Below, one piece after another: positions 1-7,722 of a stretch of 64,000 nt of DNA; within the stretch, counting starts at the first letter, position 1; every line of letters starts with the position of its first letter. A program made the position numbers and the translations under genes. Below the pieces are notes generated by a model. The model did no database searches. It was not told the origin of the DNA and worked only from the letters and a program-made list of their open reading frames with translations. This DNA comes from Marinococcus sp. PL1-022 (GTDB lineage Bacteria; Bacillota; Bacilli; Bacillales; Marinococcaceae), in assembly GCF_033845285.1 (NCBI RefSeq), contig NZ_JAWXCX010000001.1, forward strand, positions 697,495 to 761,494, read 5' to 3'.

Positions 1-1
1 C

Positions 2-163
2 ATTAACGCAGCAGCGCGGTTGAACGGCTTATCCTACAGCCGCATGATGCATGGCCTGAAGCAGGGCGGTATCCAAATGAACCGTAAAATGCTCGCAGAT
101 CTTGCAGTAAATGATGAAAAAGCATTTGCAGAGCTTGCTGAAAAAGCGAAATCAAACTTATAA
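2..163 (+). CDS. rplT: 50S ribosomal protein L20, C-terminal 53 residues
   Basis: The window opens inside this gene. The readable frame gives a basic tail containing [16 protein letters not shown] and then [16 protein letters not shown], which is the conserved C-terminal part of bacterial ribosomal protein L20. L20 binds 23S rRNA early in 50S subunit assembly and, in Bacillus, represses the infC-rpmI-rplT operon through a leader that would lie before this window. A strong hairpin terminator follows directly, so rplT is the last gene of its operon. In B. subtilis ysdA comes next; no such gene is present here. Confidence 0.95.
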   Translation: MNAAARLNGLSYSRMMHGLKQGGIQMNRKMLADLAVNDEKAFAELAEKAKSNL

Positions 164-169
164 TTAAAC

Positions 170-207
170 AAAAAGCGGAACGCCTCATTACGGGCGCTCC
201 GCTTTTT
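170..207. terminator. Bidirectional terminator between rplT and ysdB
   Basis: The arms AAAAGCGGAaCGCC and GGGCGcTCCGCTTTT pair over about 14 bp around a seven-base loop. The A-run on the left and T-run on the right allow it to stop transcription from both sides. It overlaps the ysdB stop codon (206-208) and separates the convergent rplT and ysdB. Confidence 0.9.
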
Positions 208-613
208 AATGTTTTTCCGGCTGTGTTGCTTCAAGCTTTTGCATGAACTCTTTCACCGGACTGTTCCACTCGATGGCAGCTTCCGGGTAAAGTGAAAGAA
301 TTTCCCGTTCGAGAAAGGTGAAATCCTCGCGCTGAAAGCCACGCAAATGCTCGCTTTCAATCACCCAGAGCGAAATAGTAACCACTTCAAATGCTTTTTC
401 GGTTGTACCTACGTATTTTTCGCCTTCAAACATGACGCCTTTGTGGGTAGCCAGTAGATTTTTCCGTACATTTTGCTGGTCATCAAGCAGATAGAATTGT
501 TTTTTATGGTGGGCTGCTTCCAGTTTTCTTCTTGAATTATTCCAGTATCTCCAAAACGAGTATATGATAATAACAAGCGCGATCAACAGCAGCACCCGCA
601 AAAGAATACCCAA
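206..613 (-). CDS. ysdB: YsdB-like membrane-anchored sigma-W regulon protein
   Basis: 135 residues. Residues 3-22 form one hydrophobic N-terminal membrane segment followed by a basic stretch (YWNNSRRK), so the rest is predicted to be cytoplasmic. Size, topology and position between rplT and ysdC match B. subtilis YsdB, known only as a sigma-W pathway protein; its biochemical role is unknown. The start is TTG at 613 behind a GGAGGG ribosome site. Unlike B. subtilis, the gene faces its neighbours. The sigma-W type promoter upstream (677-702) supports both identity and regulation by cell-envelope stress. Confidence 0.85.
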   Translation of the reverse strand: MGILLRVLLLIALVIIIYSFWRYWNNSRRKLEAAHHKKQFYLLDDQQNVRKNLLATHKGVMFEGEKYVGTTEKAFEVVTISLWVIESEHLRGFQREDFTFLEREILSLYPEAAIEWNSPVKEFMQKLEATQPEKH

Positions 614-676
614 TCTTTACACCCTCCTCTGCATCTATCGGATTAAGCGCACATAAGCCTTGTCATTTCTAATATA

Positions 677-702
677 TACGAACAGTATATTAAAAAGTTT
701 CA
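677..702 (-). promoter_or_regulatory. Sigma-W type ECF promoter for ysdB
   Basis: On the minus strand the sequence reads TGAAAC, a 16-base spacer rich in A and T, then CGTA. This is the consensus form of Bacillus ECF sigma-W promoters. Transcription would start around 667-670, giving a leader of about 55 bases to the TTG start at 613. Confidence 0.75.
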
Positions 703-729
703 CAGGTTCCCGGGTATGATAGATTATGT

Positions 730-758
730 TTGAGCCCTGCGGCAAAGTTCTTTATACT
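730..758 (+). promoter_or_regulatory. Probable sigma-A promoter for ysdC
   Basis: TTGAGC, 17 bases, TATACT. It predicts a leader of about 110 bases before ysdC. The leader includes an imperfect inverted repeat at 797-830 (GAAAATATTAATG and CATTAATaatATTTTC) whose role is unknown. Confidence 0.55.
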
Positions 759-879
759 GAATATGGAAGAACCCGCACCACAACGCTTGTACTGATGAAA
801 ATATTAATGCGGCTCATTAATAATATTTTCCCTTTGCATGTGTGTGTAAAACAACCGTACATAAAGGAGGCAGCATGAA

Positions 880-1968
880 ATGGCAGAATTAGATTCAACA
901 TTGCAGATGCTAAAGGACCTCACGGACGCAAACGGCGTTCCGGGGAACGAACAGGAACCAAGAAAAGTGATGACCCAGTATATTTCTCCTTACGCCGATG
1001 AAATGAGCACTGATCGGCTGGGGAGTCTGATTGCTAAAAAAACCGGCCAGGCCGGGGGCCCGAAATTAATGATTACCGGGCATTTGGACGAAATTGGTTT
1101 TATGATATCGGGAATCGATGAGAATGGCTTTTTGAAATTCCAGACCCTCGGGGGATGGTGGAGCCAGGTGATGCTCGCCCAGCGGGTGAAGGTAATGACG
1201 AGAAAAGGAAACATTACCGGCGTCATCGGCTCGAAGCCGCCACATATTCTGCCGGCGGAGCAGCGTAAGAAGGCGATGGAAATTAAAGATATGTTCATCG
1301 ATATCGGTGCTTCAAGTAAGGAAGAAGCAGAGTCATTCGGCGTGCGTCCTGGGGACTCAGTCGTGCCGGTATGTGATTTTGAAGTGATGAACAATGAAAA
1401 ATTACTGATGGCGAAAGCCTGGGACAACCGTATTGGCTGTGCTATCGCGATTGAGGTACTGAAGCGACTCGAAAACGAATCCCATCCGAATGAAATTTAC
1501 GGTGTCGGGGCTGTGCAGGAGGAAGTCGGACTGCGCGGAGCGAAAACAGCAACCAACCTGATTCAGCCGGATATCGGATTTGCGGTCGATGTAGGCATTG
1601 CCGGGGATACGCCGGGTGTCACAAGTAATGACGCCAGAGCGAAAATCGGTAAAGGACCACAGCTTCTTATGATGGATGCCTCCGTTATCGCACACAAAGG
1701 GCTGCGTGATTTCGTTGTCGGTGTGGCTGAAGAAAAGGAAATTCCTTTTCAGTTTGACATGATGGCAAACGGCGGCACAGATGCAGGATCTATTCACCTG
1801 TCCGGTGAAGGAGTACCGGCTATGGCCATTACGATTCCGACCCGCTATATTCATACGCATGCAGCTATTCTTCACAGGGATGACTTTGAGCATGCCGTGC
1901 AGTTAATCGTAGAAATTGCAAAGCGTTTAGACCGCGACACAGTAGAGTCATTAACGTACGAAGGATAA
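880..1968 (+). CDS. ysdC: M42 family metallo-aminopeptidase (YsdC)
   Basis: 362 residues, normal for the M42 glutamyl-aminopeptidase/endoglucanase M family: cytoplasmic, dinuclear-metal exopeptidases that form large tetrahedral particles and degrade short peptides. Metal and catalytic motifs appear in order: GHLDE (His68, Asp70), AKAWDNR near 180, QEEVGLRG near 214 with the catalytic and ligand glutamates, [10 protein letters not shown] near 236, and the final histidine in YIHTHAA near 325. The ATG at 880 follows AAAGGAGG; an ATG six bases upstream is out of frame. The protein closely resembles B. subtilis YsdC, and the real peptide substrate is not established. Confidence 0.92.
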   Translation: MAELDSTLQMLKDLTDANGVPGNEQEPRKVMTQYISPYADEMSTDRLGSLIAKKTGQAGGPKLMITGHLDEIGFMISGIDENGFLKFQTLGGWWSQVMLAQRVKVMTRKGNITGVIGSKPPHILPAEQRKKAMEIKDMFIDIGASSKEEAESFGVRPGDSVVPVCDFEVMNNEKLLMAKAWDNRIGCAIAIEVLKRLENESHPNEIYGVGAVQEEVGLRGAKTATNLIQPDIGFAVDVGIAGDTPGVTSNDARAKIGKGPQLLMMDASVIAHKGLRDFVVGVAEEKEIPFQFDMMANGGTDAGSIHLSGEGVPAMAITIPTRYIHTHAAILHRDDFEHAVQLIVEIAKRLDRDTVESLTYEG

Positions 1969-1973
1969 AAACG

Positions 1974-2015
1974 CAGCCTTTCTGTCCACAATGGATGGAA
2001 GGGCTGTTTATTTTC
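1974..2015 (+). terminator. Terminator after ysdC
   Basis: CAGCCTTTCTGTCC pairs along all 14 bases (three G-T pairs) with GGATGGAAGGGCTG around the loop ACAAT, followed by a T-rich tract. Confidence 0.85.
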
Positions 2016-2073
2016 TTTCTGTGCCGGGCCAAAATGTGCTACGATGAGAGAAAATACTGAGGGAGACAGTGAA

Positions 2074-2841
2074 GTGAAGCGGATAGAATCGACAAAAAAC
2101 CCGAAAGTAAAAGAGATAAAGAAACTTCATAAACGTAAGGAACGGGAAAGAGCAGGGCTTTTTTTAATTGAGGGAGACCATGCGCTGACAGAAGCTGTGC
2201 GTTCGCAGGCCTGGATTGAAGAAATTTTTATCGAAGAGCATAAAGAATGGCCGCAGGTTTTTAATGAAATACCAACACCGGCGACAGAAGTCACAGAAAG
2301 CGTGATGAAAGAAATCAGTTCGACGGAAACACCGAAAAATATCGTAGCCGTATGCAGAATTCCTGAATTTTCTAATGTGAGAAGCGGTGGATATTCTTTT
2401 TTTGTGCTTGTCGACAGCATACAGGACCCGGGTAACCTGGGAACGATTATCCGGACGGTGGATGCGCTTGGAAAGGGCGTGGTCGTTCTCGGCACAGGCA
2501 CAGTGGATGCATACAACGAAAAGGTTGTAAGGGCGACGCAGGGCTCGTTGTTTCATGTACCGGTTCTGCAGGAGGATCTGGGCGAGTGGCTGGAATGGCT
2601 GCAGGAAACGGACATTCCGTGCTTTGGGACCTCACTGGAAGAAGGAACGTCGTATTCGGCGCTTGAGCCGCAGCCTTACTTCGCGTTGATTATTGGCAAT
2701 GAAGGAGCCGGTGTACAAAAGAAATGGCTCGAGCGGACCGACCAAAACCTGTACATTCCGATTCCGGGACAGGCAGAATCACTAAATGCGGCTGTCTCTG
2801 CCGGTATCCTCCTGTATCATTTGAAGCAGACAGATTGGTGA
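2074..2841 (+). CDS. ysgA: SpoU/TrmH family RNA 2'-O-ribose methyltransferase (YsgA)
   Basis: 255 residues. The N-terminal 100 residues are the substrate-binding domain (LFLIEGDHALTEA). The SPOUT knot domain carries the three SpoU motifs: DSIQDPGNLGTIIRT near 122, IIGNEGAGV near 215 and PGQAESLNAAVSAGIL near 235. The family transfers methyl from S-adenosylmethionine to ribose 2'-OH in rRNA or tRNA; the exact target cannot be read from sequence. Start chosen at GTG 2074 because GGGAG lies nine bases upstream; an ATG at 2044 would add ten unconserved residues. It lies directly upstream of pheST, as in B. subtilis, without the sspI gene remembered there. Confidence 0.88.
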   Translation: MKRIESTKNPKVKEIKKLHKRKERERAGLFLIEGDHALTEAVRSQAWIEEIFIEEHKEWPQVFNEIPTPATEVTESVMKEISSTETPKNIVAVCRIPEFSNVRSGGYSFFVLVDSIQDPGNLGTIIRTVDALGKGVVVLGTGTVDAYNEKVVRATQGSLFHVPVLQEDLGEWLEWLQETDIPCFGTSLEEGTSYSALEPQPYFALIIGNEGAGVQKKWLERTDQNLYIPIPGQAESLNAAVSAGILLYHLKQTDW

Positions 2842-2844
2842 TGG

Positions 2845-2873
2845 TTGCAATCGGGCCGGGCTTTTTCTATAAT
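2845..2873 (+). promoter_or_regulatory. Sigma-A promoter of the pheST operon
   Basis: TTGCAA, 17 bases, TATAAT, starting right after the ysgA stop codon. Start of transcription would be near 2880, at the beginning of the T-box leader. Confidence 0.8.
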
Positions 2874-2879
2874 AATGCA

Positions 2880-3136
2880 TGTTGAAACATATAAACACAA
2901 ATGCGCAGATGAAGAGTAGTAGCATTGCTTCCTGCTGGACAGGGAAAAGGTATCGCTGACTGAAAATACCTTACAGTAAGGATTTGTGAATTCGCTTCGG
3001 AGCAGCCGCTGGAGTATTCCCTGTGGAAGAAAAGCGTGCCGGAACCTGTCGTTACAGGAAAGTGAGCTGTGCACTGCAGCTAACAAGGGTGGTACCGCGA
3101 GCCTTCGTCCCTTTCAGGGAGAGGGCTCTTTTTATT
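2880..3136 (+). promoter_or_regulatory. T-box riboswitch, tRNA-Phe sensing (pheST leader)
   Basis: The 5' arm of stem I has the AGTA motif (2913 region) next to GAAG; the 3' arm reads GAATTCG then CTTC, placing the specifier codon TTC (Phe) at 2991-2993 in the specifier loop. The T-box core AAGGGTGGTACCGCG is at 3085-3099. A terminator with arms GAGCC/GGGCTC and an inner TCCCT/AGGGA stem ends in a T-run (3099-3134). Uncharged tRNA-Phe should stabilise the antiterminator and switch on pheST. Confidence 0.93.
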
Positions 3137-3163
3137 TGGCATAAAAATGGAGGGAATCAGGAT

Positions 3164-4198
3164 ATGATAGAACGCTTGGAGGAGCTGCAGCAGGAAGCGC
3201 TGCAGCAGATTGAAGAAGCTGGCGATACAAAAGAATTGGAGCAGGTGAGAGTAAAATACTTAGGGAAGAAAGGCCCGATTACGGAAGTGCTCCGGGGGAT
3301 GGGGCAGCTGTCCAAGGAGGAGCGCCCCGTTGTTGGCCAAAAAGGAAACGAAGTACGTGAAGCCATTCAGGAGCGTCTGGAGAAAAAGACGAAAATGCTT
3401 GCCGATGAAGCATTAAAGGAAAAGCTTAATAAAGAGACGCTGGATGTAACACTTCCGGGACGTAAAGTTCAGCGCGGGGCGAAGCACCCGCTGACGAGCG
3501 TGGTGGAGGAGATTGAAGATATCTTTATCGGCATGGGATTCGAAGTGACTGAAGGACCGGAGGTCGAAACCGATTATTATAACTTTGAGGCGATGAATCT
3601 GCCAAAGGACCATCCGGCCCGGGATATGCAGGATTCTTTTTATGTCAGCAGTGATCTGCTGCTGCGTACGCAGACGTCGCCGGTGCAGGCCCGCTCGATG
3701 GAACGCCACCACGGCGAAGGACCGGTAAAAATTATCTGCCCGGGCAAGGTCTACCGCCGGGATGACGATGATGCTACTCACTCCCATCAGTTTATGCAAA
3801 TCGAAGGGCTGATGGTTGATGAAAATATCCGGATGAGTGATTTAAAAGGGGTACTCGAAACATTTGTGAAAAAATACTTCGGAGAGGAAAGAGAAATCCG
3901 CCTCCGCCCGAGCTACTTTCCGTTTACCGAGCCGTCTGCAGAGCTTGATGTTTCGTGCGGCATCTGCGCCGGGGAAGGCTGCCGCATCTGCAAGCATACC
4001 GGGTGGATTGAAGTACTCGGGTGCGGAATGGTGCATCCACGCGTGCTGGAAATGAGCGGCTTTGATCCGGATGTCTACAGCGGCTTTGCCTTTGGAATGG
4101 GAGTGGAGCGCTTCTCCCTCCTGAAATACGGCATTGACGATATCCGGCATTTTTACACGAACGATATGCGCTTTTTAAAACAATTCACTCGAGTATAG
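3164..4198 (+). CDS. pheS: Phenylalanyl-tRNA synthetase alpha subunit
   Basis: 344 residues, the same length as B. subtilis PheS. The N-terminal 90 residues form the coiled-coil tRNA-contacting arm; the class II catalytic core follows, with motif 2 around [25 protein letters not shown] near 270 and motif 3 [11 protein letters not shown] near 315. It makes Phe-tRNA(Phe) with PheT as an alpha2beta2 enzyme. The start is ATG 3164 behind GGAGGGAATCAGGAT; the open frame extends further upstream, but that part is T-box leader. pheT starts 15 bases after the stop. Confidence 0.97.
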   Translation: MIERLEELQQEALQQIEEAGDTKELEQVRVKYLGKKGPITEVLRGMGQLSKEERPVVGQKGNEVREAIQERLEKKTKMLADEALKEKLNKETLDVTLPGRKVQRGAKHPLTSVVEEIEDIFIGMGFEVTEGPEVETDYYNFEAMNLPKDHPARDMQDSFYVSSDLLLRTQTSPVQARSMERHHGEGPVKIICPGKVYRRDDDDATHSHQFMQIEGLMVDENIRMSDLKGVLETFVKKYFGEEREIRLRPSYFPFTEPSAELDVSCGICAGEGCRICKHTGWIEVLGCGMVHPRVLEMSGFDPDVYSGFAFGMGVERFSLLKYGIDDIRHFYTNDMRFLKQFTRV

Positions 4199-4213
4199 AA
4201 GGAGAATGCAGAC

Positions 4214-6637
4214 ATGTTGATCTCATATAAGTGGCTGAAAGATTATGTAGATATTGAAGATATTACTCCCGAAGAAATCGCTGACCGTCTGACTACGGGA
4301 GGCGTGGAGGTAGACGCCCTGTACCGGCGTGCCGAGCCGATTGAGGGTTGTGTCGTCGGATACGTTACCGGAGCCGAAAAGCATCCGGATGCGGATAATT
4401 TAAACATCTGCCAGGTGGATCAGGGAGCAGAAACTGTGCAGATTATCTGCGGAGCTGACAACGTGGCAGCCGGACAGAAGGTCGTAGTGGCAAAGCCGGG
4501 CACCGTGCTGCCCGGGGGCATGGAAATTAAAGCAACGGAAATACGCGGCGAGGAATCCAACGGTATGATTTGCTCTCTCCAGGAGCTCGGTGTGGAAGCT
4601 AAACTGGTTCCTAAACACGTGGCTGAAGGTATTTTCGTCTTTGATGAGGAGCCGGAAACGGGATCGGATGCGGTAAAAGCTCTTGGCTGGGACGACACGG
4701 TAATGGATCTCGACATTACGCCAAACCGTGCCGACTGTCTCAACATCCTCGGCGTCGCCTATGAAGTAGCGGCCCAGCTGGACCGGACCGTTCAGCTCCC
4801 CGTAACTTCGGTACAGGAAAGCGAAAAGCCTGCCTCGGCAGCGGTCAATGTGAAAATCGAAAACGGGGAGGATACTCCTTATTACGGAGCAAGAGTCGCT
4901 GAAAATATTCAGGTGAAGCCGTCTCCGTATTGGATGCAGAACCGTTTGATGGCTGCAGGCATCCGGCCAATCAGCAACGTCGTAGACATTACCAACTATG
5001 TGCTGCTTGAATACGGGCAGCCGCTGCATGCGTTTGATTTTGACGCCTTCGGCTCTGACCAGGTGCTTGTGCGAAGAGCGTTTGAAGACGAAGAAATACA
5101 GACGCTCGACGGCAATAAGCACCACCTTTCGACAGAGCATCTGGTTGTAACCAACGGCACAAAGCCGACAGCTCTCGCAGGAGTGATGGGCGGAGAGCAC
5201 TCGGAGGTCAACGATCAGACAACAAATATTCTGCTTGAAGCAGCTCTGTTTCATCCGTCCCTGATCCGCCAGGCGTCCAAGGATACGCGGATACGAAGCG
5301 ACGCAAGCGTCCGGTACGAGCGGGGGCTCGACACAGAAAGAGTGGAGCAGGCAGCGGACCGGGCGGCCCACTTGTTCGCCAAATATGCGGGTGCCTCTGT
5401 GCTTCAGGGCATCGAGCAGGAGGACCACCGGGAGCCAGGCGGCAGATGGGTGCGGGTAAGCGACCGCCGTATCAACCAGCTGCTTGGAATGGAGCTCAGC
5501 GGTTCAGAGATGGTGCGTATTCTCGAACGTCTCGGCTTTCAGACTGCTGACAAGGAAACGAGCAGTATCGAAGTGTACATTCCAAGCCGCCGTCCGGATA
5601 TTCATATTGAAGAGGATGTGGCAGAAGAAATCGCGCGGATGCATGGCTATCAGGATATTCCGAGTACGCTGCCTAAAGGGGCTACGACCGCCGGAAGCCT
5701 GACCGCCGAGCAGAAAAGAAAGCGGACAGTACGCCGCTTTTTAGAAAGTGCCGGGCTGAGTGAAGCTGTCACCTATTCCCTGACGACCGTCAGCTCAGCG
5801 TCACGTTTCACGCTTTACCCGGAAAAGTATACGATGGAAGTATCCATGCCGATGAGCGAGGACCGCAGAGTACTGCGACAGAGCCTGATTCCGCAGCTTC
5901 TTGAAGGAGTCAGCTATAACCGCAACCGTCAGACGAAGGATATCGCCCTGTTTGAAATGGGCTCGGTGTTTCTTTCCGAAGAAGCGAATGCTGCTGTGCA
6001 GCCGGAAGAACGCATTATGCTTGCTGCAGTAGTAAGCGGCAGATGGGAAAGCCATCTGTGGCAGGGGGAAACGAAAAATGCAGACTTTTATGTGATGAAA
6101 GGAATTGCTGAAGGCATTCTTGAGGAGCTGCACGTAGAAAGCCGTGCTTCGTTTGCTTTGGCAGAGCGCAGTGATATGCACCCTGGCCGTACCGCAGATA
6201 TACTGCTCGACGGAGAGACAGTGGGATATGTCGGCCAGATTCATCCAACGACGGCGGGTGACTGGGATATAGCTGAAACGTATGCCCTGCAGGTTGATTT
6301 AACCTCCCTGCTTCAGGCGGTGGAAACGCCGGTTCGTTACCACACACTGCCGCGGTTCCCTTCCACTACCCGTGATATCGCGATCGTAGTGGACGAAAAT
6401 GTGCCTGCAGCTGAAGTGAAAGAGGTTATTGAGTCCGCGGGTGGAAGCACGCTGTACAGCACCTCCCTGTTTGACGTTTATCAGGGCGAGAATCTGACGC
6501 CCGGCAAAAAATCCCTGGCGTTCACCCTGGTGTATCTGGATCCGGAAAGAACATTAACGGATGAAGAGGTCAGCTCCGCACACGACCAGGTGCTTCGCAT
6601 GCTTGAAGAAAAAACTGGGGCAGAGCTCAGGCAGTAA
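4214..6637 (+). CDS. pheT: Phenylalanyl-tRNA synthetase beta subunit
   Basis: 807 residues, typical length. Domains in order: N-terminal region opening MLISYKWLKDYVDI, an EMAPII-like tRNA-binding domain around 40-155 (AEKHPDADNLNICQVD), the B3/B4 editing domain around 210-390 (PISNVVDITNYV), the B5 domain around 410-480, the catalytically inactive synthetase-like core, and the C-terminal ferredoxin-fold anticodon-binding domain beginning at YHTLPRFPSTTRDIAI near 713. The B3/B4 domain hydrolyses Tyr-tRNA(Phe). ATG 4214 follows AGAAGGAGAATG. In B. subtilis rnhC comes next; here zapA does. Confidence 0.97.
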   Translation: MLISYKWLKDYVDIEDITPEEIADRLTTGGVEVDALYRRAEPIEGCVVGYVTGAEKHPDADNLNICQVDQGAETVQIICGADNVAAGQKVVVAKPGTVLPGGMEIKATEIRGEESNGMICSLQELGVEAKLVPKHVAEGIFVFDEEPETGSDAVKALGWDDTVMDLDITPNRADCLNILGVAYEVAAQLDRTVQLPVTSVQESEKPASAAVNVKIENGEDTPYYGARVAENIQVKPSPYWMQNRLMAAGIRPISNVVDITNYVLLEYGQPLHAFDFDAFGSDQVLVRRAFEDEEIQTLDGNKHHLSTEHLVVTNGTKPTALAGVMGGEHSEVNDQTTNILLEAALFHPSLIRQASKDTRIRSDASVRYERGLDTERVEQAADRAAHLFAKYAGASVLQGIEQEDHREPGGRWVRVSDRRINQLLGMELSGSEMVRILERLGFQTADKETSSIEVYIPSRRPDIHIEEDVAEEIARMHGYQDIPSTLPKGATTAGSLTAEQKRKRTVRRFLESAGLSEAVTYSLTTVSSASRFTLYPEKYTMEVSMPMSEDRRVLRQSLIPQLLEGVSYNRNRQTKDIALFEMGSVFLSEEANAAVQPEERIMLAAVVSGRWESHLWQGETKNADFYVMKGIAEGILEELHVESRASFALAERSDMHPGRTADILLDGETVGYVGQIHPTTAGDWDIAETYALQVDLTSLLQAVETPVRYHTLPRFPSTTRDIAIVVDENVPAAEVKEVIESAGGSTLYSTSLFDVYQGENLTPGKKSLAFTLVYLDPERTLTDEEVSSAHDQVLRMLEEKTGAELRQ

Positions 6638-6755
6638 AACAGCTGCCGGGCATCTTCCGGTTTAATAAAGGGCCTGTACAGGGAAAGATATTCAGAGCCT
6701 TTTTATTCTGTTACTATTAAGGTAAAGGCACATTCAAGAACAGGGGGCGGAAGAC

Positions 6756-7007
6756 GTGGCTGATGATCAAAGTAAAAAACGCACTACGGTTACAATATAC
6801 GGCCAGCAGTACACGATTGTCGGTGATGAACAACCCTCGCATATTAATCAGGTCGCCAATTATTTAGATAAAAGAATGAAAGAGTATAAAGCATACAATC
6901 CTTATTTGGATACGACCCGCCTGGCGGTATTGACAGCTTTAAACGTAGTGGATGATTATATCAAACTCAAAGAAGAAGTAAACAAGGACAGAGATTCTGA
7001 AGGATAA
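6756..7007 (+). CDS. zapA: Cell division protein ZapA
   Basis: 83 residues, matching the short ZapA family that binds FtsZ and promotes bundling of its filaments at mid-cell. Visible features are [17 protein letters not shown] near the N-terminus, the IN-VANYLD-RMKEY segment near 30-45, and the C-terminal coiled-coil helix [16 protein letters not shown]. The start is GTG 6756, with GGGGGCGG ten bases upstream. Its stop codon shares one base with the start of the next gene (TAATG), so the two are translationally coupled. Confidence 0.9.
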   Translation: MADDQSKKRTTVTIYGQQYTIVGDEQPSHINQVANYLDKRMKEYKAYNPYLDTTRLAVLTALNVVDDYIKLKEEVNKDRDSEG

Positions 7008-7585
7008 TGGCTATGGAAATAGTAATAAACGTTCTGCTTGTTGTGATTTTAATCGGAAGCTTTTTTACAGGGCTTCAAAGAGGCTTTGTTCATCAATTGC
7101 TTCGCCTGGTCAGTCTGGTGGCAGCGTTTATTGTTGCGTTTTTATTCTATGAAGAAGTGGCACAGTTTTTAGAACAATGGATCCCCTACCCATTCGGCCA
7201 GCAGACAGAAGGGACCTTTCTTGCTGCTTTTGATACCCGCAGCTTGTTTTATTATTCGATTGCCTTTCTTCTTTTATTTATCGCCGCCCGCATCATCGCC
7301 GGCTTTTTAACCGGAGCAGCAGGCGGCATCGCCAGGCTGCCGGTGCTTAGAACGATCAATTACTGGCTTGGCGGTGTGCTTGGGGTGCTGGAGGCGTACG
7401 TGATTTTATTCGTTGTGCTGGCTGCAGCTATGCTGATGCCGTTTCCGGCTCTTGAGCCGGTAGTAAACAATTCGGCAGTCGCCAGTTTTATATTACATGA
7501 AACCCCATGGCTTTCCGGCTGGTACGAGCAAATCATGCCGGCAGACCCCGGGAGCATGGACGGCCCAATAGAGAATGAAGGCTGA
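7007..7585 (+). CDS. yshB: CvpA family membrane protein (YshB)
   Basis: 192 residues with four hydrophobic segments (about 5-20, 28-46, 75-100 and 115-140). The pattern RGFVHQLLRLVSLVAAFIVA is characteristic of the CvpA/colicin V production family. The protein should lie in the cytoplasmic membrane; the family's molecular role in Bacillus is not established. Start ATG 7007 overlaps the zapA stop by one base; a second in-frame ATG lies six bases further on. B. subtilis keeps the same zapA-yshB-polX-mutS2 order. Confidence 0.82.
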   Translation: MAMEIVINVLLVVILIGSFFTGLQRGFVHQLLRLVSLVAAFIVAFLFYEEVAQFLEQWIPYPFGQQTEGTFLAAFDTRSLFYYSIAFLLLFIAARIIAGFLTGAAGGIARLPVLRTINYWLGGVLGVLEAYVILFVVLAAAMLMPFPALEPVVNNSAVASFILHETPWLSGWYEQIMPADPGSMDGPIENEG

Positions 7586-7722
7586 CTTCCCTGCGTTTCA
7601 CAGGGGAGTCTGTTTTTATGTCTTCACTCCGGCGGCGTGGGCTTAGACAGAATTATTAACTCCCGTTATACTCAAAAAAGAATGCCTAACATGATTAAAG
7701 CTGACATGTGGAGGAGAGTAGC

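Noticed and set aside
3023-3163. N-terminal extension of pheS
   Set aside because: The bases form the T-box and terminator, and a proper ribosome site precedes ATG 3164.
4400-5428. 342-codon open frame on the minus strand
   Set aside because: It lies wholly inside pheT, has no ribosome site or family resemblance, and reflects codon bias of the real gene.
7708-7722. GTG start of polX at 7708
   Set aside because: That stretch (GTGGAGGAGAG) is the ribosome site for ATG 7723.
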